DNA of 64,000 bases from Panulirus ornatus. Taxonomy: Eukaryota; Arthropoda; Malacostraca; Decapoda; Palinuridae. Within the stretch, counting starts at the first letter, position 1, and each line of letters opens with the position of its first letter. The notes beneath the pieces were generated by a model that saw only the letters and a program-made list of their open reading frames with translations, was not told the origin of the DNA and ran no database searches. The position numbers were made by a program, and so were the translations under genes. Shown here one piece after another: positions 1 to 12,430 of this stretch. The stretch lies in assembly GCF_036320965.1 (NCBI RefSeq), contig NC_092269.1, positions 35,081,343 to 35,145,342 on the forward strand. Reading direction: 5' to 3'.

Positions 1-780
1 ATGTTTTCGTTCTCATGAGGTTAAAATATCATATTTATGGAGTTACCTGGATGTAGTCATGAGTCCATTTAATGTTACCATGGCACAATTTCGTACTTAT
101 GATCTGATATTATCGTTTTCATTAGGCTGTTATTGTACACACCACACCTACAAAGTTATCATACTAATAATGTTGGTTACCGAGCTATCGCTTTTAAAAA
201 TTATTCATGAAATTAAGTGGTCATGTCTCATATGTTAGTTCTGTGTTTAAATGTTAAATTAGAGCCTCGAGGTACACACACATCTCGTTCAGAGAAAATT
301 GATGTAAGGAAGGAAGGAAGGAGTTCAGATATCGTACACAACCACACCACCTCGGCAACAATTCATAGCCACAGCAGGATGTCACCACCGGACGTGAGCT
401 GTGCTATAGCGGCGCGCTGGCTGACCTTGACGATGACGCGAAGACAAATGAACATACAAACTGAGAAACAGAGAGAATAGCCGACTGAACGCAGTTTTTG
501 GACTAGGCTCATACCTTACCTCGGTAGGATCATTTACTGGCCTCGGTTCGCTGTCGACCAGCGTACTTGTGTTTACTCACAAATGACCAAAGTGTTTGTC
601 TGATGGTGATCAAAGTGTGTTTATTTTAAAAGGATCAAAGTGTGTTTTCTTAAAAGTGATCATGTTCATGGGAAGGTTGGTACAGATGTTGAAAAATGTC
701 AGGTTGGCTGAAATTCGTAACACAGCTCTTGGCTGTGGTACGAAGGGTCTCTTGGCTGACCGTTCCGCAACCCTTCTCCC
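1..780. other. unique AT-rich DNA, no gene seen
   Basis: Open frames here are at most 87 codons and show no domain, splice context or codon pattern that I can support. No repeat family recognised elsewhere in the window occurs in this stretch. Confidence 0.5.
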
Positions 781-1040
781 TCTTTATACAATAAAAAGTT
801 ACTTCTTTAACCTTCCAAACGAGTTAAAGTTACTTCTTTTTCCTCTTTAAAGGAGGCTAATCATTCTCCCTTTAAAGAATTACTCGCCTCTCTGCTCCTT
901 TAAAGGGGCACTGCCGCCTAATTTCCCCTATAAGTATTATTGCTGCCTCTCCTCTCCTTTAAAGGACTAACGTCACTTAACCCTTATGTTACCTTTCTCC
1001 CCCTTTAATGAATTACATTACTCCTGTTTCTTAAAGAAAT
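781..1040. repeat. degenerate pyrimidine-rich repeat with CTTTAAAGG motifs
   Basis: The motif CTCCTTTAAAGG or a close variant recurs at irregular spacing (about 845, 870, 898, 957, 1004), separated by CCTCTCC-type blocks. It reads as an old, poorly conserved minisatellite. The period is not constant, so this is a tentative call. Confidence 0.35.
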
Positions 1041-1279
1041 AACCATCATTATCAATTATATCCGTCGCCTCCATCTATACCACAGAACCAATTCAACCTG
1101 TTATGGCATTAAGTACTTTCCCTAAAAAGGATTCTCACACGAGTTAGTCCATCCACCTGATTTCTAGGAATCTCAGCTAAGAGTGGCTAAGTTTTGAAAG
1201 TGATGATCCTGTAAGTAAAATCAAGATTACCTTGTCGGACAACCAGACAACAGTTATCAAAAATAACAAACACATGCTC

Positions 1280-1280
<1 letters not shown>

Positions 1281-1312
<32 letters not shown>
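1281..1312. repeat. (AAT)n microsatellite
   Basis: About ten consecutive ATA/TAA trinucleotides are followed by an A-rich degenerate edge. Trinucleotide AAT tails are also found at the 3' end of LINE-R copies in this window, but no LINE sequence flanks this run. Confidence 0.9.
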
Positions 1313-1315
<3 letters not shown>

Positions 1316-1944
1316 TAATGATAACAATAATTAATAATATTAGTTTTAGACTTTAATATCAAGCAAGTCAGAACATAAATCAGACAAATAATACAGCACA
1401 AAAGTGCGTAATACTACTACTCCTACTGCAACTACAGGAAATGAAAACAAAACATCAAGTCCAGCAAGTCATACAAACCTATTCTTGAAACTGCTTCTGT
1501 AGGTCTGAAAGTCGACAAATGCTTGCACGCAGAGTAAGTGGGGGTCTATAGTATGCCAAGTATTTTGAAGCTATAGTATCTTGACTTCCTAAAGACTAAT
1601 CAGTTACAACGCACTGCCTCTTATTATTCCCTTATAAGTTTGTAGTTTACTGTACACTTGTTGTATGATAATTATACACCACCATGGCATCCTCCAGCAT
1701 CGAGGCAACTCTCGACGTATGAGGTGGTAAGCTTGGCTCCTTTTTGGGTGAAAACATCGACAAAAATATACATCCGTCCATCGGAGGTGACTTATCGCTT
1801 GTGGTGTTACCACTCGTCTTGAATGAGAAGGTTTCTCGACAAGACTATATATATCCCCCTTTTGTCCGCTAACGATGATATAGCCTACCCAAATGTAACG
1901 TCTCGCTTGTCGTACTCCTTGCCGTTGGAATCCGGTAACACCAT
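1313..1944. other. unique sequence, no gene seen
   Basis: An antisense open frame of 127 codons overlaps this region, but its N-terminus is translated from the adjacent AC repeat and the rest resembles no family. I regard it as chance. Confidence 0.5.
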
Positions 1945-1963
1945 TACACACACACACACACAT

Positions 1964-2016
<53 letters not shown>
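1945..2016. repeat. compound (CA)n(TA)n microsatellite
   Basis: A CA run of about 40 bases passes directly into a TA run of about 30 bases. The same CA-to-TA transition recurs at 4672-4757. Confidence 0.95.
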
Positions 2017-2018
<2 letters not shown>

Positions 2019-2283
2019 ACTAATAATCAGAATAAAATTCGATGTATCTGATATACATTACATAACTTAGTAACCTGCGCCAATGTCCAGCGCCAATGTC
2101 GATGGTGGAGAAGCTGTTGTTTAGGATACAGGAGATGGTAGCACCCTCTAGGGGTGAGGGATGCTTCTCCTGTGATATCTCCCGCATGGGGGAGCTTTTT
2201 GGGGGGAGTCTCCCCCCGCCGGCCGGAAGAGGATGCTGCGAACGACCAACCTCCAACACAAGTCTTGGAGGGTGGCATGGCTG
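2017..2283. other. GC-rich island of unknown origin next to a CT repeat
   Basis: This block is markedly more GC-rich than its surroundings, with G runs and C runs near 2190-2225, and ends directly in the CT microsatellite. Overlapping open frames on both strands are driven by composition. It could be a degenerate SINE body with a CT/GA tail, but I see no RNA polymerase III boxes. Confidence 0.35.
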
Positions 2284-2309
2284 CAGGGTTGACCTCTCTC
2301 TCTCTCTCT

Positions 2310-2363
<54 letters not shown>
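2284..2363. repeat. (CT)n microsatellite
   Basis: About 40 CT units are interrupted once by a TTTT near 2310. The run separates the GC-rich block from the minus-strand SINE-B copy. Confidence 0.95.
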
Positions 2364-2364
<1 letters not shown>

Positions 2365-2545
2365 AGTTTTACATTCGTGTTGCCCCATCTCTTAACACTG
2401 TATATGTACCAAGTCTTCATTCTTATGTGTGTACATACACACATTCCAGTCTATGCTAAGGAACTATACATCGACCACCCTGGGCCCAACTGCCACGCAC
2501 AGGGTTCGAATCCGGGCCGGCTGGTGAATGCAATTACCAAGTACA
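2364..2545 (-). mobile_element. SINE family B (tRNA-derived), minus-strand copy
   Basis: Read on the minus strand, a B-box-like motif (GGATTCGAACC, 2503-2513) is followed by GTGGCAGTTGGGCCCAGGG and then, after an AC-rich insertion, by the tail GGGGCAACACGAATGTAAAAC. The same order of B box, GTGGCAGT block and tail occurs at 21561-21732, 28111-28400 and 35390-35620. The A-box end is not clearly preserved. The CT run on its 3' side (a GA tail on the element strand) fits the habit of family B ending in dinucleotide repeats. Confidence 0.6.
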
Positions 2546-2721
2546 GGAAGAGAGTTCTACTCTGCAACTCTACTATCATACAAATTTTTAAAACTTCTGA
2601 ATCTTGTCCACATTAAGCATCTCATAACTCAATTCATTTCATCCTCCCACTATTCTCATAATCGTACTTCTTTACATCATCTCCATTGTTGTTCTTAACT
2701 TCATGTTACAGTTTCTAGTTC

Positions 2722-2722
<1 letters not shown>

Positions 2723-2761
<39 letters not shown>
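2723..2761. repeat. (TG)n microsatellite
   Basis: Uninterrupted run of about 19 TG units. Confidence 0.95.
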
Positions 2762-2765
<4 letters not shown>

Positions 2766-4670
2766 ATATGTGGTGAAGCACTGGCGTCTCTTATTATGCA
2801 TTATTTTGAACTTTTCTATACTCCTTAAAGTCACTATGTCTCTAAGTAATTCTATTCACTGCTCTACTACTTTATTATAGTGGAAGTATTACATCTAGAT
2901 CTTTTTTTAATATTTAGACTATTGTGTCAAGAGTTGATAGATTCCTTTGTATTAGTATTTGAAAGGACTGCTTCGTGCCGATATGGAGAGACTGAAAAAA
3001 TTTGAAAGTTCATACAGGTTTTTCACTTTCCTTGATATCCTTTCAAAAATGGGTAAGTGTACGTCTGCCAACCTCTCCTTGTAGCCTATTTCAAATGGGC
3101 GATAAATTTCGCTGCCCGCCGCTGATCGTTCTGTCGTCTCTATGGCTCAACTAAATACATTCTTTTTTTTTCATTATCTCTGCACGTGAAGGCAATTTTG
3201 ACCGTGATGTGATAAAAGGAATAGAAACATGATGAAAAATACACATGGAATCATCCGTTTTAGAAGTCCCTGCTGAGAGCAACCCCTAAACACAGGTGTT
3301 TATCCTCTGATCATGCTGGACACGCAGGCTAAACCCTTCCTGAGTATATAAACAAGCCGATAGTACAGCCAAGCCTCCACCCAACACACAACATACACGC
3401 TGACGATGGGGGAAATCTAAGCCTTTTGTACGAGGTTAATAACCAATGAACGAGAGAGAATTATTTCCGCATAACAATCAATTTACACCATTGAAAGTGA
3501 GCGAGTACCGTTACTGAACCCTATGGACGCCAAACGTATAACACCAGTTCGATAATTTCATGTCTAGAGCACTGTGATGTTAGCAAATTAACCAACATCT
3601 TGATTCAACGCTAAGTATAATGATGTGGCTATATATGTAAGCTGATCTTCTTAACCCCTGCGCTCACTAACTCCATTAAGTGTGAAAATTTAATCTCACG
3701 TTAACTCAGTTCCTTGACCACACATAATAATTATCCCAAGGACGAACATTGACTCGAACAAATAAGTATATTACCTTCCTGATCGGTACGGTAGTAGTAG
3801 TAGTTACAGCAGTAGTGGTAGTAGTAGAAGAGGAAAGGTGGTCTTTCTCAGCATTAAAATGGTCCACATTTGACTGAGCGTCGAAACATCAGCAGAAATC
3901 CAAAGATACCAGCTAGCTGCAGCAGCGCGAGTGCTCCCACCTTCTGTGGCCTCTCGTCACAGCATCACTTACAGGCAAACAGATAACATTATGACATTCA
4001 CAACACCAACACCACGTCAATGATCATCTGATACAGTAATTACTGTTTTTTTGTTGTCGACCGAGATCACTGACGCCACTTGCCACAACTGTCAACCAAC
4101 GACCGACTGGCACAGTTACTTGAGTTACATGCTAACTTTTCAAGGTCTAATTATTTATAAGTGACACATTATCGGTTTGCAACCATTCCATGCATATTTT
4201 ACAAATATTGAAATTTACATGAGGATAAATTACTTCAATCCTGATCTTCAATGATTTTCAAATCAATGAACACACCCGTCTGTGCATCATAAACCAACAT
4301 CCAAAATTAGATAATGAAGAATGCAAATGAGTGAACGTAAACCACGATATGTGATTCAGGTAACAAAGGACACAGGATGCCATACACATTATTGGAACCG
4401 GAAAACCTAACTCGGCCAGCATCCGCCCCAATCTATTCCTTTTCATTCTCTCCAGTAAATTTTCACGACTGTTTTACTTACCTCAATGATGTAAGGTATT
4501 TCTTCTGTTCCTTTTCCTGGGTTCTTTTGTTACTGTTCTGCCTAACCTAATCCATCTACAACAGAAATGTAGTTAGAACTGGAATATTGATTGTCCAATC
4601 AATCAACCCTCCACATCTTGATTTTTTTTCTATAAAAGTATCGACTTACTGATTAATCTGTCGAAATCAG

Positions 4671-4671
<1 letters not shown>
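2762..4671. other. 1.9 kb of unique DNA, no gene seen
   Basis: The longest open frame is 62 codons. A TATATAAA at 3345-3352 is followed by only a four-codon ATG frame at 3405, so I do not call a promoter. A short GTA/GTAGTA-rich patch occurs near 3790-3830. Confidence 0.5.

Positions 4672-4757
<86 letters not shown>
4672..4757. repeat. compound (AC)n(AT)n microsatellite
   Basis: About 17 AC units are followed by about 26 AT units. It forms the left flank of a short inverted repeat centred on a LINE-R stub. Confidence 0.95.
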
Positions 4758-4759
<2 letters not shown>

Positions 4760-4762
4760 TAT

Positions 4763-4799
4763 TTTATTTATTATACTTTGTCGCTGTCTCCCGCGTTAA
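4763..4799 (-). mobile_element. LINE-R stub: last ~25 bp plus A/T-rich tail
   Basis: The plus strand contains CTTTGTCGCTGTCTCCCGCG preceded by TTATTATA. This is the exact reverse complement of the 3' terminus and tail of LINE-R seen at 34690-34720. The element is cut off after about 25 bases, which would be an extreme 5' truncation. It sits inside a longer AT-rich inverted repeat. Confidence 0.65.
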
Positions 4800-4823
4800 G
4801 GTATGATATATAAAATAAAATAG

Positions 4824-4885
<62 letters not shown>
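4800..4885. repeat. right arm of inverted repeat plus (AT)n run
   Basis: The right arm TAAAATAAAATAGA mirrors the left arm TCTATTTTATTTA at 4757, with the LINE-R stub in the loop. A further (AT)n run follows (4826-4885). With the left AT run, the whole 4706-4885 block can fold on itself. Confidence 0.7.
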
Positions 4886-4886
<1 letters not shown>

Positions 4887-5339
4887 CAAATTTCAAAAAT
4901 CATACTCAAGAGAAAAGGGACACCATCGAAAGTAACAAAACGTTCCGTTTTCGGCGGAACAGTCCCGCTTTGAACTGTGCGTCCATTAATCTACAAAGGA
5001 TTATGGCACAGCCACATGAGGGACCTTTCCACTAATAATGGGGTCCATCATTTCCCTGCTCCTGCGTGTAGTCCAGCGCTGATCATGCAGAAACCCCATA
5101 AAAGGGGGTCCTGGAGTTGCTTCTTCTCTGACCCATATGGCGGAGACCTTGTGCCTGGCAATAATTATTTTTAGCTCTTACTGTATACAGCTGGGAGTTG
5201 ACCTTTTATAGCTTATGACTGTGTGACCATATTCCGTCTCGCTAAACAGAAAAGCATCTTGGAAAAGTTTTTACATTTTCATAAGGCCGTAAATACTTTT
5301 ATGTAACCTGTGTAATGTATTTTTGCTTCACACAAAAAA
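4886..5339. other. unique sequence, no gene seen
   Basis: One 65-codon frame (4977-5174) is present without supporting context. Confidence 0.5.
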
Positions 5340-5835
5340 TATTACGCTAATGTAGCATAAAATTTGAGTTTAACTGTGTATTCTGGTAAAAAATTAAATG
5401 CAGCCAGTTTACCTGTATAAAGTGTGATATATAAATGCTGCTAGTTCATTGTGTAATCCGTTTTATATAACTGCTAGCAGTTTAGCTGTTTAATGTGCTG
5501 TAAAACTTCTGCTAACTTGCTTAATCTTAATAAGATTGTTGTTAATTTAGCTTATCAAACTGTGACACATACATATTGCTAGCTTAGCAGTGTAACCTGC
5601 GATATACAAACGCTGCCAACTTAGCTGTGTCACATGACATATACCTGCTGCTAGCTTAGCTTTATCATGTGGTATATAACTGTTGCCAGATTAGCTTTGT
5701 AATCTGTTATATTCAACTGCTGACAGATTAGCTGTGAATATCATATAACTGCTGACAGCTGTGTAATCTATGGTATACAACTGTTGACATTTTGGCTGTG
5801 TCATCCATGATATATAACTACTGACAGATTAACTA
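5340..5835. repeat. degenerate ~40-bp minisatellite
   Basis: Roughly 11-12 diverged copies of a unit built from a GCTGNNAG block, a TTAGCTGTGTAA block and a GATATATAA block occur in tandem (for example near 5430, 5590, 5640, 5680, 5730, 5790, 5820). Spacing varies between about 35 and 50 bases. It ends next to the AC/GA microsatellite. Confidence 0.7.
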
Positions 5836-5865
5836 ACACTCAGAACTATCATCAATGTGTAAGCA

Positions 5866-6360
<495 letters not shown>

Positions 6361-6438
<78 letters not shown>
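6361..6438. repeat. (AT)n microsatellite
   Basis: About 39 uninterrupted AT units. Confidence 0.97.
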
Positions 6439-6440
<2 letters not shown>

Positions 6441-7442
6441 TCAAACTTCCATCAAACGAGTAATTTCAATTACAGGTACAGGTAAGATGCGAGACTACAA
6501 ACTCATTCATAAACTCTCCGAACAAAATTCCCAAGCAACCACCTGCAGGATGTAGATGACATCAATTACATATTTCAACGAGGAGAATACTAAATGGCCT
6601 CACCAAACCTCACTCCATTCCTACACTGTCCGTATGGTATTTAATACAGTGAAATGCCCATCTTCAATGAATAATCAAACATTATGTCAACAGAGTACAA
6701 GACATAAACGCAAACAATCAATTCTGTAGTTAACATCCCCTTCCTTCCACGTTTATTAAACTTGTCTATGCAGATGCACACACGTTAGAATACTAACACG
6801 GCATTACTTTTTTGGAAAAAAAAAAAAAGAGAAGGTCATCTTGAATGAGACAGAGGCAGAGATAGTAGTTGTTGACATGTCGTATCTCTTGAGACGAGTG
6901 ACGACATCAAAAAAGAGCGCTGGCCTAGACCGCTGATGATGTTGCTACAGTTGCCGCGCGTCACCCTTAAAGACCGCCGGCAAAAACAAAATATTCCTTT
7001 GCTCGTATCCTTCGAAGTAAAAGATTTTCTTCTCTTCACTAAAGATTTTGAAATGATAAAACTATGTAGACTACAAGTGATAAAATCTGGACGGAGAAAA
7101 TTAATGTTTTATATAAACTGAACCATAATTTTGCGTATACGCAAATCAATCTTTTGGAGTACACTACATATCGATATTATGTTTGAATTAGTGTTTAATT
7201 CCAAACCAAATGAATAATACTAATACTACACTTACTTTTATTATACATTCTTCCCTTAAATAGCAAAACTGTGGGACTCTCTTCTTTTATATGTTTCCAT
7301 CTTCTTATAACCCTTCTACCTTTAAGAGTCACGTCTCCAGCCATCTGAGCAACTCTTGATAAATTTCTTCACTTTTTTTGTTACCGTGTATTCCCTTCAC
7401 CCGAGATGGCCATGACTGAGCAATATTTTGCCCTTGTGTAAT

Positions 7443-7450
<8 letters not shown>
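6439..7450. other. unique sequence, no gene seen
   Basis: Small frames of up to 67 codons only. A poly-A tract lies at about 6817-6830. Confidence 0.5.

Positions 7451-7521
<71 letters not shown>
7451..7521. repeat. (TA)n microsatellite
   Basis: About 35 uninterrupted TA units following a short GT run. Confidence 0.97.
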
Positions 7522-7524
<3 letters not shown>

Positions 7525-7855
7525 GGATAGGAAAATAGATCAAAAGAAGTAACATTGTGTAAATATGTGTGTGTGTCTGTGTGAAAGCTTGCCGCATGCC
7601 CAGGGTCGCCAGGGAGAGATCGTGGTGGCTGGTGGTGGCAACACTGGTCCCTGAATGACCGTTGGGGCTCCACCAGTTTACTACCCCACGATGATCAACA
7701 CTGTCTGCAAGGGGACCAAAAAATATACTGGCTTAGTTTACCTCTGCCAGTCTTACTTTGGGGCTGAAATCTGATTAGCATTTGGTCGTAGTGCCCGCCT
7801 GACGATGTCACCGTTAGCAGGGAGCCCATGGCAAGCCTAGCTCGCCGGTCTAAGC
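7522..7855. other. unique sequence, no gene seen
   Basis: Higher GC than the surroundings but without a convincing frame. The minus-strand 88-codon frame across 7695-7961 is built partly from the 21-bp repeat next to it. Confidence 0.5.
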
Positions 7856-7918
7856 GATTCAGCTTGTGTTTCTCGAGATTCAGCTTGTGTTTCTCAAGAT
7901 TCAGCTTGCGTTTCTCAA
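7856..7918. repeat. 21-bp tandem repeat, 3 copies
   Basis: GATTCAGCTTGTGTTTCTC plus two bases is repeated three times with one or two substitutions. On the minus strand it reads as a heptapeptide repeat L-E-K-H-K-L-N, which could simply reflect the multiple-of-three period. Confidence 0.9.
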
Positions 7919-8638
7919 GGACCAACCCCGCAACTTGGGTAGTCTCGCTGCAGACGTACAAGGACGAGCAGAAGGATCAACTTTAAGCATCAGATGTGAG
8001 ATTATTAACACTGGTGACTCACAGAAACAAGGAAGTATTAGAAATGAGGGTGAACGCAATCATAGACATATAATATTCTGATGCCTGGCGAAACAAGAAA
8101 TCAAAGAAAGTAGGGCAAGACTTGGACGAAGCGATATTAACGTTGACGTAAAGTGGTTGATGGAGCTGGAAGGATAACTCCTGATGTGACCCCTAGCAGT
8201 AAAAGGAGACTTAAGATTTTCATCTTCCATACAACGTAGATGTTGGATAATCAAACGCTTAATGAGTTGTATCTTACAAATCTAGAGTAAGGAATATAAT
8301 CTACTGCTAGTGTACAATGTACATACATGGTTACAGTGATGTAAGAATGAAAAGAGGGTTCATGACGATTTTAGATCATTTTGAAATACAAACATTAGAT
8401 TACTGGTGAGCTAGCGAAAGCTTAACAAGGGATGGATCAGAAAAACGCTGGGACTTCTGGATGAAGAAAATGGGAACAAAAAAAGAAAATGTGATTTTTG
8501 CGCATGTCACAATCTTTCCATATGCTTTTACAAACACACATAATCATATATGCATATGAGATGCGCATGAAATTACAGTATGGAACTATTCTATCAGCAA
8601 CTAGTAATCTACTGAATCATCATATTATGTATACGTTA
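7919..8638. other. unique sequence, no gene seen
   Basis: Frames of up to 71 codons only. Confidence 0.5.
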
Positions 8639-8692
8639 AGTAAGAGACGTTAAAACATTGCTGCAGTAAGAGACGTTAAGACATTGCTGTGT
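8639..8692. repeat. 26-bp direct duplication
   Basis: GTAAGAGACGTTAAAACATT and the following bases occur twice in tandem with few differences. Confidence 0.85.
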
Positions 8693-9035
8693 CACTAGGT
8701 TCCCAGCACAGTTCAGCAGCAGGACACACGTGTATAAAGCATAAGTACAGTACAAACCCCTGGCGGACTGACTGGCCCGGACACAGACGCCCCAGGGTTA
8801 ATAACTCGAGCCGAGTTACGAGCTGTCGGCTGGCTAGGACTGTCACAGTTGTGGTGCTTTACCCCAGACGAAGTTGGGTGTCCATCTATCCACCAACCAG
8901 AGGATGGATATAAAAAGAGCTGGGTGTGTTGTGTGCGCGTCTTCCCGCGCTCGGGAGGGAACTCAGGCCAGTGGACAAGCAATCAGCATTAACAAATTAC
9001 ACAAAAGCCATGGAAGACCCTGAGTAAAACCCTCC

Positions 9036-9039
<4 letters not shown>
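8693..9039. other. unique sequence, no gene seen
   Basis: A TATAAAAA occurs near 8908, but no downstream coding start can be supported before the GA repeat. Confidence 0.5.

Positions 9040-9115
<76 letters not shown>
9040..9115. repeat. (GA)n microsatellite
   Basis: About 38 uninterrupted GA units. Confidence 0.97.
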
Positions 9116-9117
<2 letters not shown>

Positions 9118-9359
9118 CAGGCGTGAATATGAAAACTGGTGTGATGTTAGATCGGGAGCAAATCAGGGAAGTGTGGTACCTCCTGTTATTCACTGCATCT
9201 ATAAATCTATAAATTGCATCTATAAATGTCATCAAGAAATTTAAAGGATGATTGCAGTAGGCTCAAGTGACACCATAGATGACACGGCATATGGGGATTA
9301 ACAGAATGGAATTCGAGGAATGAGCATTAGAGTGTTGTCATGGTTGTCTGAGACAAACT

Positions 9360-9940
9360 AGAATGAGTAGTAATATACTGATCATGAGCCGAGGGGAAGA
9401 TCAGTCTCGCGATATCGTAAAGAGATACGAAAACGAAGAACGTCAGGAAGATCAAATATCTAAGACGTCCATCGTTCAAGTCGAGTGGCAAAGATTTAAT
9501 TTTGAAATAACAGATAGAATAACGACATACACTGTAAATATATGTCCCAAACACACTATTGAAATATCCATAGGTTTATATTAAGAGGAGGAATAATTCT
9601 TAAGTCTGCCCTTACTTCTATGGTAATACACAAAACAGAAAGATGGACATTAACGAATAATAACGAAAGCAGAATCCAAGCAGCTGAAATGAGAACCCTG
9701 GGAACAACAGCGAACATAACACGGGGAGATACAGTAAAAAAAAAAAAAGAAATGAACAAATAGGACAGAGTGTGAGAACAACTCCTTTGTTGAAGAAAAC
9801 AGAATCGCCACAATTGAGATGGATGAGACGGATGCCTGAAGATAGAGTTGCCAAGGAAAGCTGGAGATAGACGCCTCAAGGAACTACAACATGGAAGACC
9901 TCGGACACAGTGGAGGAGGAAATGTTGTGGAAACATAATC
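9360..9940 (+). pseudogene. relic of non-LTR retrotransposon reverse transcriptase, C-terminal part
   Basis: Across several plus-strand frames, fragments resemble the segment downstream of the RT palm in many non-LTR elements: a W-T-L-T-stretch followed by E-S-R-I-Q-A-A-E-M-R (about 9640-9700), then W-x-x-R-M-P-E-D-R-V (about 9820-9850), then G-R-P-R-T-Q-W-R-R (about 9893-9920). The fragments are in different frames and broken by stops and by the A tract at about 9737-9749. The 9360-9590 frame may be the preceding palm end but is uncertain. The motifs differ from those of LINE-R, so this is a separate, older family. Confidence 0.6.
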
Positions 9941-10318
9941 CTACCGACCTCCTTGAGACAATGGAAACAAGAAAGTTTGCAGAGTAACAAGATTGGTGAA
10001 TGCCTGTCCCACTCACAGGCTAATGACCTAACTGGGAACTTAATCACCCAGTTCTCATCATCACTGCCTTATTTGCTTTTAACTTCCATTTATGTGCATG
10101 CCAAGTTGTATTTCTAGGTATCCATTAAACTATCTGTATATCTATCATTACCTTATCACCAATCTTAATGGTATATACAGCCTCTGAAATCACTACTTCT
10201 ATTCAAATGTTCTACACTTAATCTTTAGGTAAACTACTACTATAACTTCACAAAACGCTATACAGCATTCTACAGTTCAACTTACGCAAGTTTCGTTCCC
10301 GGGACACTCGACTTGGTG

Positions 10319-10323
<5 letters not shown>
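9941..10323. other. unique sequence, no gene seen
   Basis: No frame or repeat that I can support. Confidence 0.5.

Positions 10324-10366
<43 letters not shown>
10324..10366. repeat. (TG)n microsatellite
   Basis: About 21 TG units. Confidence 0.95.
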
Positions 10367-10370
<4 letters not shown>

Positions 10371-11070
10371 AAAGGCTGGCCTTACTAATTGTTACATTTC
10401 TCATAATTTCTGTCTTGTCCCGGGAATTTCCCCGGCGATATACGATTTCTCCCCTACCGTTTTTGCTTCACCCTTAAATTGGATCGCTTGATTCCGTGAA
10501 ATCGTTAACTGAAGACTCTTGAGTAAAATGAACCGTTAGCACGACAGTTTATCAGATTAAGTACGACAACTTTACCTGCTTCAGCAAACTAACCTTCATG
10601 TTCGATTACATGACTCCTCAAGTATGATACCTTGAACATAGATACAGTTACCTGATCGAGTACAACAATACAACAACTGGTATACGATATCATTTATTAC
10701 CGGGTAGAATAATCTATTTCTTTGCGTGCGATCACTCGAATCTATGCATTCAGCATAATCGTATTTTTTTGGAGGGAATTATCAATGTTTCCCATTGTAT
10801 AACAGAAAAAAAATGGCTAGACTGTCAATAGCCAAGGACACCTAGTCTGAACAAGATCAAATTCGGGATAAAAAAAAAAATGTCCCCGTTCAACCGTGGA
10901 GTGGTAATGCTTCATCACTCCACAAGAACTGTCAATCTCCCTTTCACTTTGAACTGTCTTACTTTTCAGTTTCACATCTATCGACCTGATTTAATTCAGT
11001 GTCCATCTAAAGTTAATCTGATTGCTTACTGTATCTCTCATTCTTTATGACAAAAACATTCACATTCACT

Positions 11071-11072
<2 letters not shown>
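10367..11072. other. unique sequence, no gene seen
   Basis: No open frame of note. A perfect 8-bp inverted repeat with a 12-base loop lies at 10896-10923; on its own this is expected by chance. Confidence 0.5.

Positions 11073-11105
<33 letters not shown>
11073..11105. repeat. (AC)n microsatellite
   Basis: About 16 AC units. Confidence 0.95.
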
Positions 11106-11109
<4 letters not shown>

Positions 11110-12000
11110 TATTACCCCAAGACACCTTTTAGGGGTCTCCCTCAATTTTAATGCTGCACTACCATCAGAAACGGAAATATATGACCTTTGGAGGAAAAGG
11201 TTCTTCATTGAGACTGTACTCTTCATATTATCAACGATGAAAAAGCCTAGCAAGTGTAACCACTAGCATGTTATTCAAAGCAAAGAAAAAACATGTTACG
11301 CAAAAGTAAGGCCAAACAATTAGTATTATCTTAACGAATGTGATCATCAATTCTTGACTCGGGACAAGCAATCGTCAGCAGTTTAAGAATGAGTTAAGTG
11401 CTCATCTGCGTTTTAAAGTACAAGCATTCATCTGTAGTGTACAGATGAAATGCGCTCTACTAGTTTACTGATAAGTTCATCTGCAGTTTACAAAAAGAGT
11501 AAGATAAACAGTCATGAATACCTTTTGGTATAGTTTATGAGCGACTTCGAAAGTCAAAAGTTCCCGGTTGGGAAGTCGGAAACCTGATTATGCAACGGAA
11601 ATTTTGAAACAACTGCAGAGGTTGGTGCAAAACGCTAAATCTTATAATGGATACAACACAGAGCTAGGTAAGGTAATATAGAATTCAATAACTTTTAAGG
11701 CCACCTAAAAAAAAAGATGAACATTAAGTACAATAACTTACCTCGAGTAGAATTTTACGTGAAAAAATCTTTAGTACAGTATCTAACTTTTAGTACTATA
11801 ATTTACCACCGTCAGTACAGCTTAACCTTTTGATAATAACGCCCTGACAATATTATTAATTAGTTCTTACACCCAACTCACGTCAAAAGGGCATCGTACT
11901 CTGGATAAATTTATCGTGCCTAAGGATTTATTTCATACAGCTCCTGAGGTCTGATTCTCAGGAGCCACGGCTGCCATGTAAACAGAAAGGATGACTACTG
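11106..12000. other. unique sequence, no gene seen
   Basis: AT-rich, many stops in all frames, no recognised repeat. Confidence 0.5.
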
Positions 12001-12430
12001 AATCTCTCAAGGCGCCCCTGGGTACCACCGTGAACGCCCCTAGGGACCGTGGACGCCCCTGCAAACAATCGTCAATGCCAGCCACGCCCGGAGTCGCACC
12101 TTCTCCAATAACAACAACGTCATCTGCCGAGTGACCTTACACCCTGCACCTCTCTCACGTATCCCCAACCCCTTCGTCAGTCAACCACAACCCCCCACCA
12201 GTCACCCAACTCTTTAACAACCCCCACCAGTCACCCAACTCTTTTAACAACCCCCAACCACCCTCACCAGCCTCCTGCCACCTCCCCACACCAGTCGCCC
12301 CGCACCTTTAGTACGCAGTACCCTCACCAATCACGAGCATCCCTTCCCCAGTCATGCTGTCCCCCCATCAATCACCCCATCCTTGTCACTGCCTTTCACC
12401 CATCCTCCCGACGGGTCATGGGCAACGCTG
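12001..12430. repeat. C-rich low-complexity tract with short tandem blocks
   Basis: CGCCCCT recurs three times at 12010-12062, and a roughly 32-base block (CACCAGTCACCCAACTC plus AACAACCCCC) is duplicated at about 12192-12258. The rest is CCC- and CAC-rich to about 12420. The strong strand asymmetry (minus strand G-rich) is real, but no gene is apparent. Confidence 0.6.

Noticed and set aside
3345..3420. TATATAAA followed by an ATG 60 bases later
   Set aside because: The ATG frame is only four codons and has no donor site, so a promoter cannot be supported.
7397..7597. Frames reading Ile-Tyr repeats
   Set aside because: Translations of AT microsatellites, also at 20543, 21234, 32135, 32480 and 38267.
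10896..10923. 8-bp perfect stem with 12-base loop
   Set aside because: No histone-like consensus or gene next to it; expected by chance in 64 kb.
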